NCBI GenBank assembly: GCA_905182815.1
Contig: CAJJCX010000004.1
Coordinates: 124,001 to 188,000, forward strand
Source: an uncultured Candidatus Thioglobus sp.
GTDB taxonomy: Bacteria > Pseudomonadota > Gammaproteobacteria > PS1 > Pseudothioglobaceae
DNA length: 64,000 nucleotides
Reading direction: 5' to 3'
A program made the translations under genes and the position numbers. The notes beneath the pieces are model-generated. The model was given only the letters and a program-made list of their open reading frames with translations. It had not been told where the DNA came from and ran no database searches. Shown piece after piece: positions 25,834 to 35,550 of this stretch (position 1 is the stretch's first letter; the number at the start of each line of letters is the position of its first letter).

Positions 25834-26664
25834 ATTATATAATGGTGATTTATCAATCGCTTTTGCGATAAAACCAGTCCATTTTGATGGCAATTTATTA
25901 ATTGCTATCGATGCATCTTTTTCTTTTTCAAAGGCTACAAAAACACAACATCCACTTCCAGTCATTCTTGCAATTCCGATGTGGTTATCAGTTGAGTCTA
26001 GATGAGCTATAGCCTCTTCTATATCAGCTTCTAAATGAATTGCAGCATCTAAGCAGTCGTTATGAGGATTAGATACCATTGAAAAGTCTGCTATTTTCCT
26101 TTGTACTGGAGACATTGTCAATGCTTTGTGTGTGAAAATTTCTTTCGTGGATATATGTTTACCAATTGTAACAATTAAATAAAAGTATTTTGGTAGGCTT
26201 ATTGGTGTAAGTATTTCACCTGTACCTTCGCCCCAAGAGCTATGACCATTAATAAATACGGGAACGTCTGCACCAAGATTTTGACCAATATCTACTAATT
26301 CTTCTTTAGGTAAATTAAGATTCCAAAGCTTATTAAGAGCAATTAAGACAGTCGCTGCATTTGAGCTGCCACCTCCTAAGCCACCGCCTATAGGTATTTT
26401 TTTTACTATAGCAATATCTGCCCCACCCTTTGATCCTGTGATTTTTTTTAGGAGAGTTGCGCTGCGTATTGTTAAGTCCTGATCTTTTGAAATATTTTCA
26501 TTGCCACTAATTCGGCTAATTAATCCATCACTTCTATAATTAATATTTATCTCATCACAGTAATCTACAAGTTGAAAAATGGTCTGAATGTTATGATAAC
26601 CATCAGACCTTTTTGAGGTTACATGCAAAAATAAATTAATTTTAGCGGGTGATAAGTAAGTCAA
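25813..26664 (-). CDS. ispE: 4-diphosphocytidyl-2-C-methyl-D-erythritol kinase
   Basis: GHMP kinase of the MEP isoprenoid pathway, 283 residues. SPAKINLFLHVTSKRSDGYHNIQTIFQLVDYCDEI at the N terminus, the ATP loop KKIPIGGGLGGGSSNAATVLIALN, DVPVFINGHSSWGEGTGEIL, and RMTGSGCCVFVAFE. TTG start at 26664: the motif begins right there and no ATG is available upstream. The gene ends inside tRNA-Gln. One base separates it from orn, so orn-ispE-tRNA-Gln may be one transcript. Confidence 0.95.
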   Translation of the reverse strand: MTYLSPAKINLFLHVTSKRSDGYHNIQTIFQLVDYCDEININYRSDGLISRISGNENISKDQDLTIRSATLLKKITGSKGGADIAIVKKIPIGGGLGGGSSNAATVLIALNKLWNLNLPKEELVDIGQNLGADVPVFINGHSSWGEGTGEILTPISLPKYFYLIVTIGKHISTKEIFTHKALTMSPVQRKIADFSMVSNPHNDCLDAAIHLEADIEEAIAHLDSTDNHIGIARMTGSGCCVFVAFEKEKDASIAINKLPSKWTGFIAKAIDKSPLYNWGVAKW

Positions 26665-26665
26665 T

Positions 26666-27208
26666 TTAAGCTTTAATGAAATGCTCTTTGTAGTGCTTTA
26701 ATTCATCAATTGAGTCGTAAACATCTGATAATGCTAAATGCCTAGATTTTTTATATGTGGAAGAAATAATGCTTGGCTTCCACCGAACAGCTAATTCTTT
26801 TAATGTGGAGACGTCGATATGTCGATAGTGAAAAAACTTTTCTAGTTTTGGCATGTAGTTATACAAAAACCTTCTATCCTGACAAATCGAATTCCCACAC
26901 ATGGGAGATGCGCCTTGGTCGACATATTTAATAAGAAAATCTAGGGTTTGGGATTCTGCCTCAGCAGTGGAAACTTTGCTTTCTATTACTCTTTGGACAA
27001 GTCCAGATTGATTATGTTGATTTGTGTTCCAGTCGTCCATTCCATCAAGTAGATCGCTATTTTGATGAATAGCTAACGAAGGGCCTTCTTCTATTACATT
27101 TAGATTGGCATCGGTAACTACTGTTGCTATCTCAATAATGACATCACTTTCAGGAATTAATCCTGTCATTTCAAGGTCTATCCAGATAAGATTAGTTTTT
27201 TTATTCAT
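26666..27208 (-). CDS. orn: Oligoribonuclease
   Basis: 3'-5' exonuclease of the DEDDh family that degrades 2-5 nt RNA to mononucleotides. 180 residues. [28 protein letters not shown] carries DxE (motif I); [35 protein letters not shown] motif [19 protein letters not shown] motif III with the catalytic Asp. The ATG at 27208 is chosen because the conserved family N terminus starts there; the open frame extends upstream into trpD. Essential in most gammaproteobacteria. Confidence 0.96.
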   Translation of the reverse strand: MNKKTNLIWIDLEMTGLIPESDVIIEIATVVTDANLNVIEEGPSLAIHQNSDLLDGMDDWNTNQHNQSGLVQRVIESKVSTAEAESQTLDFLIKYVDQGASPMCGNSICQDRRFLYNYMPKLEKFFHYRHIDVSTLKELAVRWKPSIISSTYKKSRHLALSDVYDSIDELKHYKEHFIKA

Positions 27209-27215
27209 AATTAAT

Positions 27216-28232
27216 TTAATTATTACTAGCGAAAATATATTCTTCAAGTTTTTCTTTTGCACTTCCATCTGATAATACTTTGGAGGCTTTTTCAATCCCT
27301 GAGCTCAGTGTATCTTCGAGACCACTTACATAAATAGCAGCTCCAGCATTTAAAGCAATGATATTTTTTGCAGTACCATTATGCCCAGAAAATGCTTCAT
27401 AAATTAGAGAGAGTGACTCATCAGCATTTTCTGCTTTAATATCATTAAGGTTACCTAGCTTTAAACCAAAGTCATCTGGATGAACACTATAGGTTGAGAC
27501 TTCATCATTATATAATTCAGCTACAAAGGTTTTATCAGCTACAGAAAATTCATCAAGTCCATCTGCAGAATGAACTACCATAACATGTCGAGATTTAAGG
27601 CTTTTTAGGACGTTAGCGATTGGCTCAACTAGGTTTCTGTCATAAACTCCAATAACTTGATTAGGGGCTTTAGCTGGATTAGTAAGGGGGCCTAAAACAT
27701 TAAATATAGTTCTGACTGCCAGTTCTTTACGCGGACCAATTGCGTGTTTCATTGCACTATGATGTGCTGGTGCAAACATAAATCCAACGCCTATTTTTTC
27801 AATACATTCGCTAATGACTTCGGGGCTTAAGTTAAGATTTATTCCAGCTGCCTCCAGAACATCTGCACTTCCAGATTTTGATGAAATGGAACGATTACCA
27901 TGCTTAGCAACCTTTCCACCTGCAGCTGCAACAACAAAGGCAGAGGCAGTCGATATATTAAACAATCCTAGACCATCTCCACCCGTTCCGCAAGTATCTA
28001 CAAGGTACTCAGTGCTACTTAATTCAACCGAAGTTGCCAGTGAGCGCATTACCTTTGCACTGGCAGTAATTTCTTCAATTGTTTCGCCTTTCATGGATAA
28101 GCCAATTAAAAAAGCACCAATCTGTGCATCCGTTGTTTGGCCAGTCATAATGCTATTCATGACATCAAGCATTTCACCTTCATTTAGATCTTTTTTTGAA
28201 ATAACAGCTTTGATGGCTTGATTTATATTCAT
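27216..28232 (-). CDS. trpD: Anthranilate phosphoribosyltransferase
   Basis: Second step of tryptophan synthesis: anthranilate + PRPP. 338 residues. [22 protein letters not shown] (PRPP loop), [56 protein letters not shown] and [12 protein letters not shown] are all present. No other trp genes in the window; it sits between pepP and orn. Confidence 0.96.
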   Translation of the reverse strand: MNINQAIKAVISKKDLNEGEMLDVMNSIMTGQTTDAQIGAFLIGLSMKGETIEEITASAKVMRSLATSVELSSTEYLVDTCGTGGDGLGLFNISTASAFVVAAAGGKVAKHGNRSISSKSGSADVLEAAGINLNLSPEVISECIEKIGVGFMFAPAHHSAMKHAIGPRKELAVRTIFNVLGPLTNPAKAPNQVIGVYDRNLVEPIANVLKSLKSRHVMVVHSADGLDEFSVADKTFVAELYNDEVSTYSVHPDDFGLKLGNLNDIKAENADESLSLIYEAFSGHNGTAKNIIALNAGAAIYVSGLEDTLSSGIEKASKVLSDGSAKEKLEEYIFASNN

Positions 28233-28234
28233 GG

Positions 28235-29485
28235 TTAGCTTTGGCTCATTAGATATTCAATATCATCTACATTTTTAATAGCTGCTTCAGATAGAACATG
28301 GTTTCCATCAATAGTAACTAGAACATCGTCTTCAATCCTGATTCCAATATTCCAGTATTTTGGATCAATTTTATCATCCTTGCGGATGTAGATTCCAGGC
28401 TCCACTGTTGTTACCATGCCTACTTCAAATTTTCGAAAAGAATTGTCAATTTCTTTAGCTCCAACATCATGAACATCTAAACCTAACCAATGGCCTGTTC
28501 CATGCATATAGAATTCTCTTAAATTACTTATATCATCCATTATCCCTAGCTTCATAAGCCCCCTTGAAATAATTTCACATGCAATTTCATGAGGCTTATT
28601 TACATCTCCACCTGGAATAATTGAAGCGATAGCCTGAATCTGGGCATTTAAAACAATTTCGTATATTTCTTTTTGAGGGTTACTAAACTTTCCATTAACC
28701 GGAAAGGTTCTTGTAATATCAGATGCATAACCAAGAATTTCACAGCCAGCGTCTATGAGAAGAAGGTCACCATCATTTAATAATTTATTGTTTTCATTGT
28801 AATGAAGTATGCAAGCATTTTCTCCGCCTGCGACAATTGGAGGGTAAGAATGTTCTGAGTTTTCGTTTTTGAATACGGAGTCAAATTCAGCAGCAATGTT
28901 GTACTCATAAAGTCCAGGCTGAGTTTTTACCATAGCCTTCATATGTGCTTTTGAAGCAAGATCTGCTGCGGTTTGCATATTTTTTACTTCAGAAGCATCT
29001 TTAATAATCCTCATTTCTGACAAATATGGGTTTAAAGGTTGAATACTGCTACTAAAAATTGAAACAATAGTTTTATTAAGAATATTAGTACTTGCTCTAT
29101 TTTTCCAGCCATCAGAAGTTGGCTGATCAAAATATAAAGAAGATTCTTTATTTATGAGTTTCTTAATTTCATCTGTAAAAGTATTAATATCATAAGCATA
29201 GTCGACTAATAAAGTTTCAGGTGCGAGATCAACTCCAAGTCTCACTCCATTCCAGATTTCCTGAGTTTTATCTTTGGGCCTTAAAAAAATGCTGTAATTA
29301 TTTTTAGAGAAAACTGCGATTGCATCAGGCTCTATAAAACCAGTAAGATACCAAAAACTGCTGTCTGGTCGAAAGGGGTAGTTGACATCACTATTTCTTT
29401 TTTGTTCACTATTTGTAGATACAATTACTACTGCATCATCTCCTAGTATGCTTAACAACTCTTCTCTTCTTTTTTTATGTATCAT
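28235..29485 (-). CDS. pepP: Xaa-Pro aminopeptidase (PepP, M24B)
   Basis: Removes N-terminal residues before proline. 416 residues. N-terminal aminopeptidase-P domain with FRPDSSFWYLTGFIEPDA, then the pita-bread domain with the dinuclear metal ligands: Asp in LLLIDAGCEILGYASDITRTFPVNGKF, His in YMHGTGHWLGLDVHDVGA, Glu in TVEPGIYI and Glu in IGIRIEDDVLVT. Head-to-head with rsmE, and runs into trpD with 2 bases between. The usual neighbour ubiH is missing. Confidence 0.95.
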   Translation of the reverse strand: MIHKKRREELLSILGDDAVVIVSTNSEQKRNSDVNYPFRPDSSFWYLTGFIEPDAIAVFSKNNYSIFLRPKDKTQEIWNGVRLGVDLAPETLLVDYAYDINTFTDEIKKLINKESSLYFDQPTSDGWKNRASTNILNKTIVSIFSSSIQPLNPYLSEMRIIKDASEVKNMQTAADLASKAHMKAMVKTQPGLYEYNIAAEFDSVFKNENSEHSYPPIVAGGENACILHYNENNKLLNDGDLLLIDAGCEILGYASDITRTFPVNGKFSNPQKEIYEIVLNAQIQAIASIIPGGDVNKPHEIACEIISRGLMKLGIMDDISNLREFYMHGTGHWLGLDVHDVGAKEIDNSFRKFEVGMVTTVEPGIYIRKDDKIDPKYWNIGIRIEDDVLVTIDGNHVLSEAAIKNVDDIEYLMSQS

Positions 29486-29532
29486 TTTGTTAGGTACATT
29501 AATTCATTGATAAATAACCCAAGAAAGATACC

Positions 29533-30249
29533 ATGAAAAAGATACGACTTTATCAAAATACTGCTCTATCTCTGGGCAATAGTATTGAGTTAAGTAAAGA
29601 TAATAGCCATCATCTTAACAAAGTTTTGCGTTTTCCAGATGGTAAAAATATCACTATATTTAATGGTGATGGTTTTGATTACGACGCAAAAGTTCAAAGG
29701 TTAAAAAAAATAACCAGCATTAGTATTGTTTCAAAGTTAAAAAATGATTCTGAATCCAAGCTAAATTTAACGCTAGCGCAGGGGATTGCTAAAGGCGAAA
29801 AAATGGATTTTTTAATTCAAAAATCCATAGAATTGGGTGTAACAAGTATTATCCCAATGCAGCTAGAGCGCAGTGTAGTTAGATTAAAAGGTGACCGAGC
29901 TCAAAAAAAAATAGAGCATTGGCAAAAGATAGCAAACCATGCATGTGAGCAATCCGGACGAGCCGTAATTGTTAATATCTGCCAACCTACTTTACTCAGT
30001 GAATTGCTTGGCAATCAAAATCATAATGGCTTTGTTCTGCATCATCGTGCAAATATAAGTCTTGCTCAAATGCCTGAGTACTCAAGTGCAACAATTCTCA
30101 TTGGACCAGAGGGAGGATTAACGGATCAAGAAGTTGCTGATTCAACAAATGCCGGATTTAAGCCACTCTTATTAGGGAAACGAGTTTTAAGGACCGAAAC
30201 TGCATCACTAGTTGCTATAGCTAATATGCAGCTTTTATGGGGTAGCTGA
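29533..30249 (+). CDS. rsmE: 16S rRNA (uracil1498-N3)-methyltransferase
   Basis: SPOUT-class methyltransferase modifying 16S rRNA U1498. 238 residues. N-terminal PUA-like part with NSHHLNKVLRFPDGKNITIFNGDG, the middle AQGIAKGEKMDFLIQKSIELGVTSIIPMQLERSVV, WQKIANHACEQSGRAVIV, and the trefoil knot ILIGPEGGLTDQEVADS and LLLGKRVLRTETASLVAI. Divergent from pepP, convergent with proC. Confidence 0.96.
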   Translation: MKKIRLYQNTALSLGNSIELSKDNSHHLNKVLRFPDGKNITIFNGDGFDYDAKVQRLKKITSISIVSKLKNDSESKLNLTLAQGIAKGEKMDFLIQKSIELGVTSIIPMQLERSVVRLKGDRAQKKIEHWQKIANHACEQSGRAVIVNICQPTLLSELLGNQNHNGFVLHHRANISLAQMPEYSSATILIGPEGGLTDQEVADSTNAGFKPLLLGKRVLRTETASLVAIANMQLLWGS

Positions 30250-30271
30250 AAATATTTTTAATTTTCTTTTT

Positions 30272-31102
30272 TTACTCAACATCACCTAGGTCATTACTAA
30301 GTTCCCGGGCTCGGTCATAAGCAGCCCTTGTAGCTGCTGCAACTATTCCCTCAAAGTTTTGATCTTGAAAGCTTTCAATAGCTGCTTGGGTTGTTCCATT
30401 GGGGGAAGTAACTTCTTTCCTAAGTGTCTTTGAATCTTTACCACTTTTAGTTGCCATTAGGCTTGCACCTAAACTAGTTTGAATACTTAAAGAGTTTGCA
30501 GTTTTTTCATCTAAACCAAGAGCAGTTGCTGCTTGAGTAATTGATTGCATCAATAGAAAAAAATAAGCCGGCCCACTTCCAGATATGGCAGTAATTGCAT
30601 CTATTAATTTCTCATCATCTACCCAGAAACATTCGCCCACAGACGATAAGATTGAAGTTACTAATTCTTTTTGTTGATTGCTGACTAAATCATTTGCAAA
30701 AAGACCTGTAACGCCACTTTGAAATAGTGCAGGTGTATTAGGCATTGTTCTTACGAGGGCAAAATTACCTCCTAACCAACGATTAATATCATTACCCCTA
30801 ATTCCGGCTACGATAGAGACAAAAAGGTGGTTTGGTTTAACTTTATTTTTTAATTGAAGGCAAACTATCGAGAGTACTTGAGGCTTTACTGCAAAAACAA
30901 CAATATCACTATTATCTAGTAAAGAGTTATTATCAGAATATGTTGTGATTTTAAGTTCAGATTGACGATTGATAAGAAGCTCTTCATTAGAGTCGCTTAC
31001 ATTTATATTTTTAGCATCAAAGCCATTACTGAGGAGGCCTTTAATCAGTGCATACGCCATATTTCCAGCTCCAATAAATCCAATGACTGTTTTGTTTTCC
31101 AT
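30272..31102 (-). CDS. proC: Pyrroline-5-carboxylate reductase
   Basis: Last step of proline synthesis. 276 residues. VIGFIGAGNMAYALIKGLL Rossmann motif, VFAVKPQVL, RTMPNTPALFQSGVTGLFAN, the substrate loop TAISGSGPAYFFLLMQSITQAA, and the C-terminal REVTSPNGTTQAAIESF (usually VTSPGGTT; Asn for Gly here). This is the standard enzyme; the copy at 13.4 kb is a divergent paralogue. Confidence 0.95.
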   Translation of the reverse strand: MENKTVIGFIGAGNMAYALIKGLLSNGFDAKNINVSDSNEELLINRQSELKITTYSDNNSLLDNSDIVVFAVKPQVLSIVCLQLKNKVKPNHLFVSIVAGIRGNDINRWLGGNFALVRTMPNTPALFQSGVTGLFANDLVSNQQKELVTSILSSVGECFWVDDEKLIDAITAISGSGPAYFFLLMQSITQAATALGLDEKTANSLSIQTSLGASLMATKSGKDSKTLRKEVTSPNGTTQAAIESFQDQNFEGIVAAATRAAYDRARELSNDLGDVE

Positions 31103-31168
31103 ATAAAATATATTAGTTATAAATGCTTAAATCAATTCTACCAAACTTGCAATAAATAAAGAACATTA

Positions 31169-31837
31169 ATGAAAAAATTTCAGCCAAAACTAATATTGAT
31201 TGATGTTGATGGAACTCTAGTTGATAGTGTCCCTGACCTTGCCTACTGTGTTGACGAGATGATGATTCAGCTTGGTATGCCGACAAGAGGAGAGTCAAGG
31301 GTTAGACATTGGGTTGGAAATGGTGTTCCTAGATTAGTAGAGCGAGCTTTGACTGGAGATTTGGATCTTAAGCCAAGTCGAGAAGTATTCGACACCGCGT
31401 ATCCAATTTTTTTAGACCTGTATGCTGAAAATTCAGCAATAAGGTCAAGCTTATATGATGGGGTTAAAGAGGGATTAGATTATTTACAATCTAAGAATTA
31501 TCTTTTAGGCTGTGTTACTAATAAAGCAGAGCAGTTTACTCACCCATTACTAAAATCATTAAATATCTATGATTACTTTAAGATAGTCATTTCTGGTGAT
31601 ACTCTGAAAAAGAAAAAACCAGACCCTTTGCCGCTTCTTCATGGCGCTAGTTTTTTTAATATAGATCCAAAAGAATGCCTTATGTTGGGAGACTCTGTAA
31701 GTGATGTAAAGGCTGCTAGAGCAGCTGGATTTGATATAATTTGTATGTCATATGGCTACAATCATGGTAATAATATATTAGATGAAAGCCCTGATCTTGT
31801 AATCGATTCTATGACGCAGTTAAGAGAGTGCCTTTAA
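31169..31837 (+). CDS. gph: Phosphoglycolate phosphatase
   Basis: HAD hydrolase removing phosphate from 2-phosphoglycolate. 222 residues. Motif I LILIDVDGTLVDSVPDL (Asp12, Asp14), GNGVPRLVERALTGD in the cap domain, motif II GCVTNKAEQFT, Lys in KKKKPDPLPLLH, motif IV LMLGDSVSDVKAARAAGF. The stop overlaps the bioA start (TAATG), so they are translationally coupled, an uncommon pairing. If the organism fixes CO2 with RuBisCO, this enzyme would handle photorespiratory phosphoglycolate; RuBisCO is not in view. Confidence 0.94.
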   Translation: MKKFQPKLILIDVDGTLVDSVPDLAYCVDEMMIQLGMPTRGESRVRHWVGNGVPRLVERALTGDLDLKPSREVFDTAYPIFLDLYAENSAIRSSLYDGVKEGLDYLQSKNYLLGCVTNKAEQFTHPLLKSLNIYDYFKIVISGDTLKKKKPDPLPLLHGASFFNIDPKECLMLGDSVSDVKAARAAGFDIICMSYGYNHGNNILDESPDLVIDSMTQLRECL

Positions 31838-33072
31838 TGAGTATTGATGATAATCATATTTGGCATCCTTATGCTACGATACCAAATAAGGTGCCTACTT
31901 ATCTGGTTGATACTGCAGATGGGGTTTATCTTAACTTTAAAAATGGAACTCGTGTTATTGATGGTATGAGTAGCTGGTGGTCAATGATTCATGGTTACAA
32001 TAATCCTTTCATAAATAGGGCAATGAAGGCTCAGATTGATGCTGTATCGCACGTAATGTTTGGAGGGCTTACTCACCAACCTGCTATTGACTTATGTGAA
32101 AAACTCATAAAAATAACTCCTCAAGGGCTTGATAAAGTTTTTTTTGCTGATTCTGGCTCTGTTTCTGTAGAAGTTTCTCTTAAGATGGCTTTGCAGTATT
32201 GGCAAAATAAAGGAAAAAAAGAAAAGTCACATTTTGTAACCCCTAGAGGTGGTTACCATGGAGATACTTTTGGAGCGATGAGTGTGTGTGACCCAAATAA
32301 TGGCATGCACCATTTGTTTAGTGGTGTACTTCCAAAACATTACTTTGTAACTCAGCCCAAGTCAGGGAAAAGCGCTGAAGCTCTTTTAGATTTAGAGTCA
32401 AGACTTAAAGAAAGTCATAATAATATTGCAGCAATTATTCTTGAGCCTATTGTTCAAGGGGCTGGTGGAATGAATATTTATGATGCTGATTATCTCAAAG
32501 GCGTTAGATCTTTATGCGATGATTATGAGGTCTTATTGATTGTAGATGAAATAGCGACAGGTTTTGGCCGAACAGGAGAACTCTTTGGTTGCAATCATGC
32601 AAATATTTCTCCTGATATTCTTTGTATAGGTAAGGCTTTAACGGGTGGTTATATGACTATGGCAGCCGCAATAACTTCCGAAAAAGTCTCTAGTACAGTT
32701 GGAGTATTAATGCATGGGCCTACTTTTATGGCAAATCCTTTATCCTGTTCAGCGGCGAATGCTAGTATTGATTTACTTCTTAGTAGCAACTGGAAAAAAA
32801 GAATCTCAGAGATTCAAGACATTCTTTCATCTCAATTACTAGCTTTAAAGAAACATAAATCTATATTTGACGTTAGAGTCATTGGGGCAATAGGCGTTGT
32901 AGAGTTTAAAGAGCCTCTTGATATGAAGAGAACCCAAGAGCAGTTAATTGACTGTGGAATTTGGCTTAGACCTTATGGCAAACTACTCTACACGATGCCA
33001 CCTTTTATAATAACTGATCAAGAGTTACTTCAAATTACTGATGCAATGAAAGATGTGGCTGAAAGCCTTTAG
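31837..33072 (+). CDS. bioA: Adenosylmethionine-8-amino-7-oxononanoate aminotransferase
   Basis: Makes 7,8-diaminopelargonate in biotin synthesis, using SAM as amino donor. About 411 residues from ATG 31837. IWHPYATIPNKVPTYLV, DGMSSWWSMIHGYNNP, MFGGLTHQPAIDLCEKL, FFADSGSVSVEVSLKMALQYWQ, PRGGYHGDTFGAMSVCDP, IVDEIATGFGRTGELFGC and the PLP lysine in CIGKALTGGYMTMAA. An upstream GTG at 31828 lies inside gph; the ATG that overlaps the gph stop is preferred. No other bio gene is near. Confidence 0.95.
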   Translation: MSIDDNHIWHPYATIPNKVPTYLVDTADGVYLNFKNGTRVIDGMSSWWSMIHGYNNPFINRAMKAQIDAVSHVMFGGLTHQPAIDLCEKLIKITPQGLDKVFFADSGSVSVEVSLKMALQYWQNKGKKEKSHFVTPRGGYHGDTFGAMSVCDPNNGMHHLFSGVLPKHYFVTQPKSGKSAEALLDLESRLKESHNNIAAIILEPIVQGAGGMNIYDADYLKGVRSLCDDYEVLLIVDEIATGFGRTGELFGCNHANISPDILCIGKALTGGYMTMAAAITSEKVSSTVGVLMHGPTFMANPLSCSAANASIDLLLSSNWKKRISEIQDILSSQLLALKKHKSIFDVRVIGAIGVVEFKEPLDMKRTQEQLIDCGIWLRPYGKLLYTMPPFIITDQELLQITDAMKDVAESL

Positions 33073-33088
33073 GAAAAAGTTATATTGA

Positions 33089-35053
33089 CTATTCAATGGG
33101 ATCAATATCAATAAACCAGCGAACTGATGAGCTCACCTTGATTGTCTCAATATGCTTATAAAAGGTTTTAATTAACCTATGAAGCTGAACTCTATCTTTA
33201 GATTGTAAATATAAATTGAAATAGTAATAATTTGACTTCTTCTCAATAACCCCAGGTACAGGTCCCCAAATTTCGATTGATTCTATATCAATATTATTAA
33301 TTAATTGAGCCACTTCAGTTAAAAATTTTTCAGCTTCATTTTTATTTTTAGAATTTGCGCAAATTAGTGCTTGATGAGCATATGGAGGGAGTTGTGCCTC
33401 CTCTCGCTCTAGTAACAAGGTTTTTGCGTACTCAATATATTGTGAATCTCTTACAAACTTAAAGATAGGATGATGGGGGTAGCGAGTTTGAATATTAACT
33501 TCTCCTCTATATTCTCCTCTTCCACACCTTCCTGAAACTTGAATAAGTAATTGTGCTAATTGCTCTGTCGCTCGATAGTCTAGCGACATGAGGCCAACAT
33601 CTACATCTAAAATACCAACAAATGCTAAATTAGAGAAGTCATGTCCTTTTGCTAACATTTGAGTGCCAACAATAATGCAAGGCTTCCCAGAGTTTATTTT
33701 TTCTAAATGCAACGTAAATGCTTTTTTCTTTCTTGTTGTGTCTCTATCAATTCTAATTACATCAGAATTGGGAAAATATGACTCAAGATTTTCTTCCAAC
33801 CTTTCTGTTCCATAACCTAGTATTTTCAGGCTTTGACTATTGCAAGAGGGGCAAGAGGATTCTGGTGACTTTTCGAGACCACAATGATGACATTTAAGTC
33901 GATTAATATTGCGATGGTAGACAAGCTTTGAGTCACAATTGGTGCATTCAGATTGCCAGTCGCATTCAGTGCAATAGTAAACTGGCGCATAGCCCCGACG
34001 ATTAATAAAGAGCATGACCTGTTTATCGTCTTCTAAGTATTTTTTTATTTTAGAAACTAGAGGTATTGATAGGGCTTCTGAAGGCTGGCTCCTCATATCA
34101 ATTAAGTTAACAATTGGCATAATTGCTTCACCAGGGCGAGTGGTCAAAGTAAGTCGCGTCAGTTTTTTGTCAGCAACATTTTTTAAGGTCTCAAGCGAGG
34201 GTGTTGCAGTTCCTAAAATCAGAGGAATATTTTCAAATTTGGCGCGCATAAAGCTTAGATCTCGAGCAGAATAGCGGAAGCTCGATTGCTGTTTAAAGGA
34301 GCCATCATGCTCCTCATCCACGATAACTAATCCAAGTTTAGGGATTGGAGTAAAGATAGCAGAGCGAGTGCCTAAGATAACTTTTGCTTCTCCATTTTTA
34401 GCCAATAGATAGGCGTCTTGTTTTTGGGTTTCATTAAGTTGTGAGTGAACAGCAACAACTCTTTCATTTATTCTTTCTTCAAAGCGCGCGATCATTTGAG
34501 GTGTTAATCCAATTTCAGGGACTAGAACAAGAACTTGCTTCCCATCCTTTATAAGTTTTTCAGTAAGATTGAGATAAACCTCAGTTTTTCCACTTCCTGT
34601 GACTCCTTGAAGTAGGAATCCATGGAAGGTATTTTCATATTTAAGAACTTCATTAACTGCATTTTGTTGTTCAGATGTTGGTTTGAAGGATCTCGGTGTG
34701 ACTGCATTATTTATTTCAGTTGGTTTCTTAATAATTGCAGGCTTTCCAAGTCTCAGGTTTTTTGGAAGGGCATTAGCAAGAACTTCACCAACTGGATGAT
34801 GGTAGTAGTTGGCTGACCAGAATAAAAAATCAAGAATTTCTTTGGATAATAATGCTTCAGTATCAATTACTTCTTCGATAGCCCGAAGTTTACCAAACTC
34901 ACTTTTATCTTTTAGAGAAAGTACAATTCCTATAACTTTTTTTGGACCAAATGGAACTTTAACTCTGGCTCCTACGCTTACTTCTTGATTACAAATGTAA
35001 TCAAATGTATTGTGTAAGGGCACTGGAATGGCAACTTCTATGATTTGACTCAA
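33089..35053 (-). CDS. priA: Primosomal protein N' (replication restart helicase PriA)
   Basis: 3'-5' helicase that reloads replisomes at stalled forks. 654 residues, on the short side (E. coli 732). Order: N-terminal 3'-DNA-binding domain, Walker A GVTGSGKTEVY (150-160), DEEH box in VIVDEEHDGSFKQ, two zinc sites with paired cysteines (CTECDWQSECTNC and CHHCG...CPSC), GYGTERLEENL, and QVSGRCGRGEYRGEV. Start codon TTG at 35053. Divergent from ybeY with about 50 bases between. Confidence 0.96.
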   Translation of the reverse strand: MSQIIEVAIPVPLHNTFDYICNQEVSVGARVKVPFGPKKVIGIVLSLKDKSEFGKLRAIEEVIDTEALLSKEILDFLFWSANYYHHPVGEVLANALPKNLRLGKPAIIKKPTEINNAVTPRSFKPTSEQQNAVNEVLKYENTFHGFLLQGVTGSGKTEVYLNLTEKLIKDGKQVLVLVPEIGLTPQMIARFEERINERVVAVHSQLNETQKQDAYLLAKNGEAKVILGTRSAIFTPIPKLGLVIVDEEHDGSFKQQSSFRYSARDLSFMRAKFENIPLILGTATPSLETLKNVADKKLTRLTLTTRPGEAIMPIVNLIDMRSQPSEALSIPLVSKIKKYLEDDKQVMLFINRRGYAPVYYCTECDWQSECTNCDSKLVYHRNINRLKCHHCGLEKSPESSCPSCNSQSLKILGYGTERLEENLESYFPNSDVIRIDRDTTRKKKAFTLHLEKINSGKPCIIVGTQMLAKGHDFSNLAFVGILDVDVGLMSLDYRATEQLAQLLIQVSGRCGRGEYRGEVNIQTRYPHHPIFKFVRDSQYIEYAKTLLLEREEAQLPPYAHQALICANSKNKNEAEKFLTEVAQLINNIDIESIEIWGPVPGVIEKKSNYYYFNLYLQSKDRVQLHRLIKTFYKHIETIKVSSSVRWFIDIDPIE

Positions 35054-35103
35054 AGTAAAATGTTTTAGGGATAAAATAAGTATTTTAGCAATATAAATTA
35101 GCC

Positions 35104-35544
35104 ATGGTAGTTATTCAAAACATCATTAACGATATAAATATAGATGAAGACAAGCTTGGGTTAGTTTGCCAAAAATTTATGAGTGAAGCAGGGATTAAAG
35201 AAAGTGAGTTGCTCATTCGCATAGTTTCACCTGTTGAGATTCAAGTTCTTAATAAAGAGTACCGAGCTAAAAACCAAGTAACTAATGTGCTATCTTTTCA
35301 AAGCGATATTCCTGAGGAAATTGGAGAGCCAATATTAGGTGATGTTGTTATTTGTGCTGATGTGGTAAGAGAAGAGGCGCTAGTTGGAGATAAAACGTTT
35401 TCAGATCATTTGACTCATATGGCGATACATGGAATTCTTCACTTGGTAGGGCATGACCATACAGATCTTGAATCTGCTAATAAAATGGAGTCTATTGAAA
35501 TTGATTTTTTAAAGACTCTGGGGATTAGTAACCCTTACCATTAG
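35104..35544 (+). CDS. ybeY: Endoribonuclease YbeY
   Basis: Zinc endoribonuclease for 16S rRNA 3'-end maturation and ribosome quality control. 146 residues. VLNKEYRAKNQVTNVLSFQSDIPEE, then LGDVVICADVV, and the zinc motif HMAIHGILHLVGHDH (H-x3-H-x5-H). The usual partners phoH and lnt are not adjacent. Runs tail to tail into the LysR-type gene. Confidence 0.96.
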   Translation: MVVIQNIINDINIDEDKLGLVCQKFMSEAGIKESELLIRIVSPVEIQVLNKEYRAKNQVTNVLSFQSDIPEEIGEPILGDVVICADVVREEALVGDKTFSDHLTHMAIHGILHLVGHDHTDLESANKMESIEIDFLKTLGISNPYH

Positions 35545-35550
35545 GCAAAA

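Noticed and set aside
27814-28221. Plus-strand ORF of 135 codons opposite trpD
   Set aside because: Covers the conserved PRPP-binding region of trpD on the other strand; no independent support.
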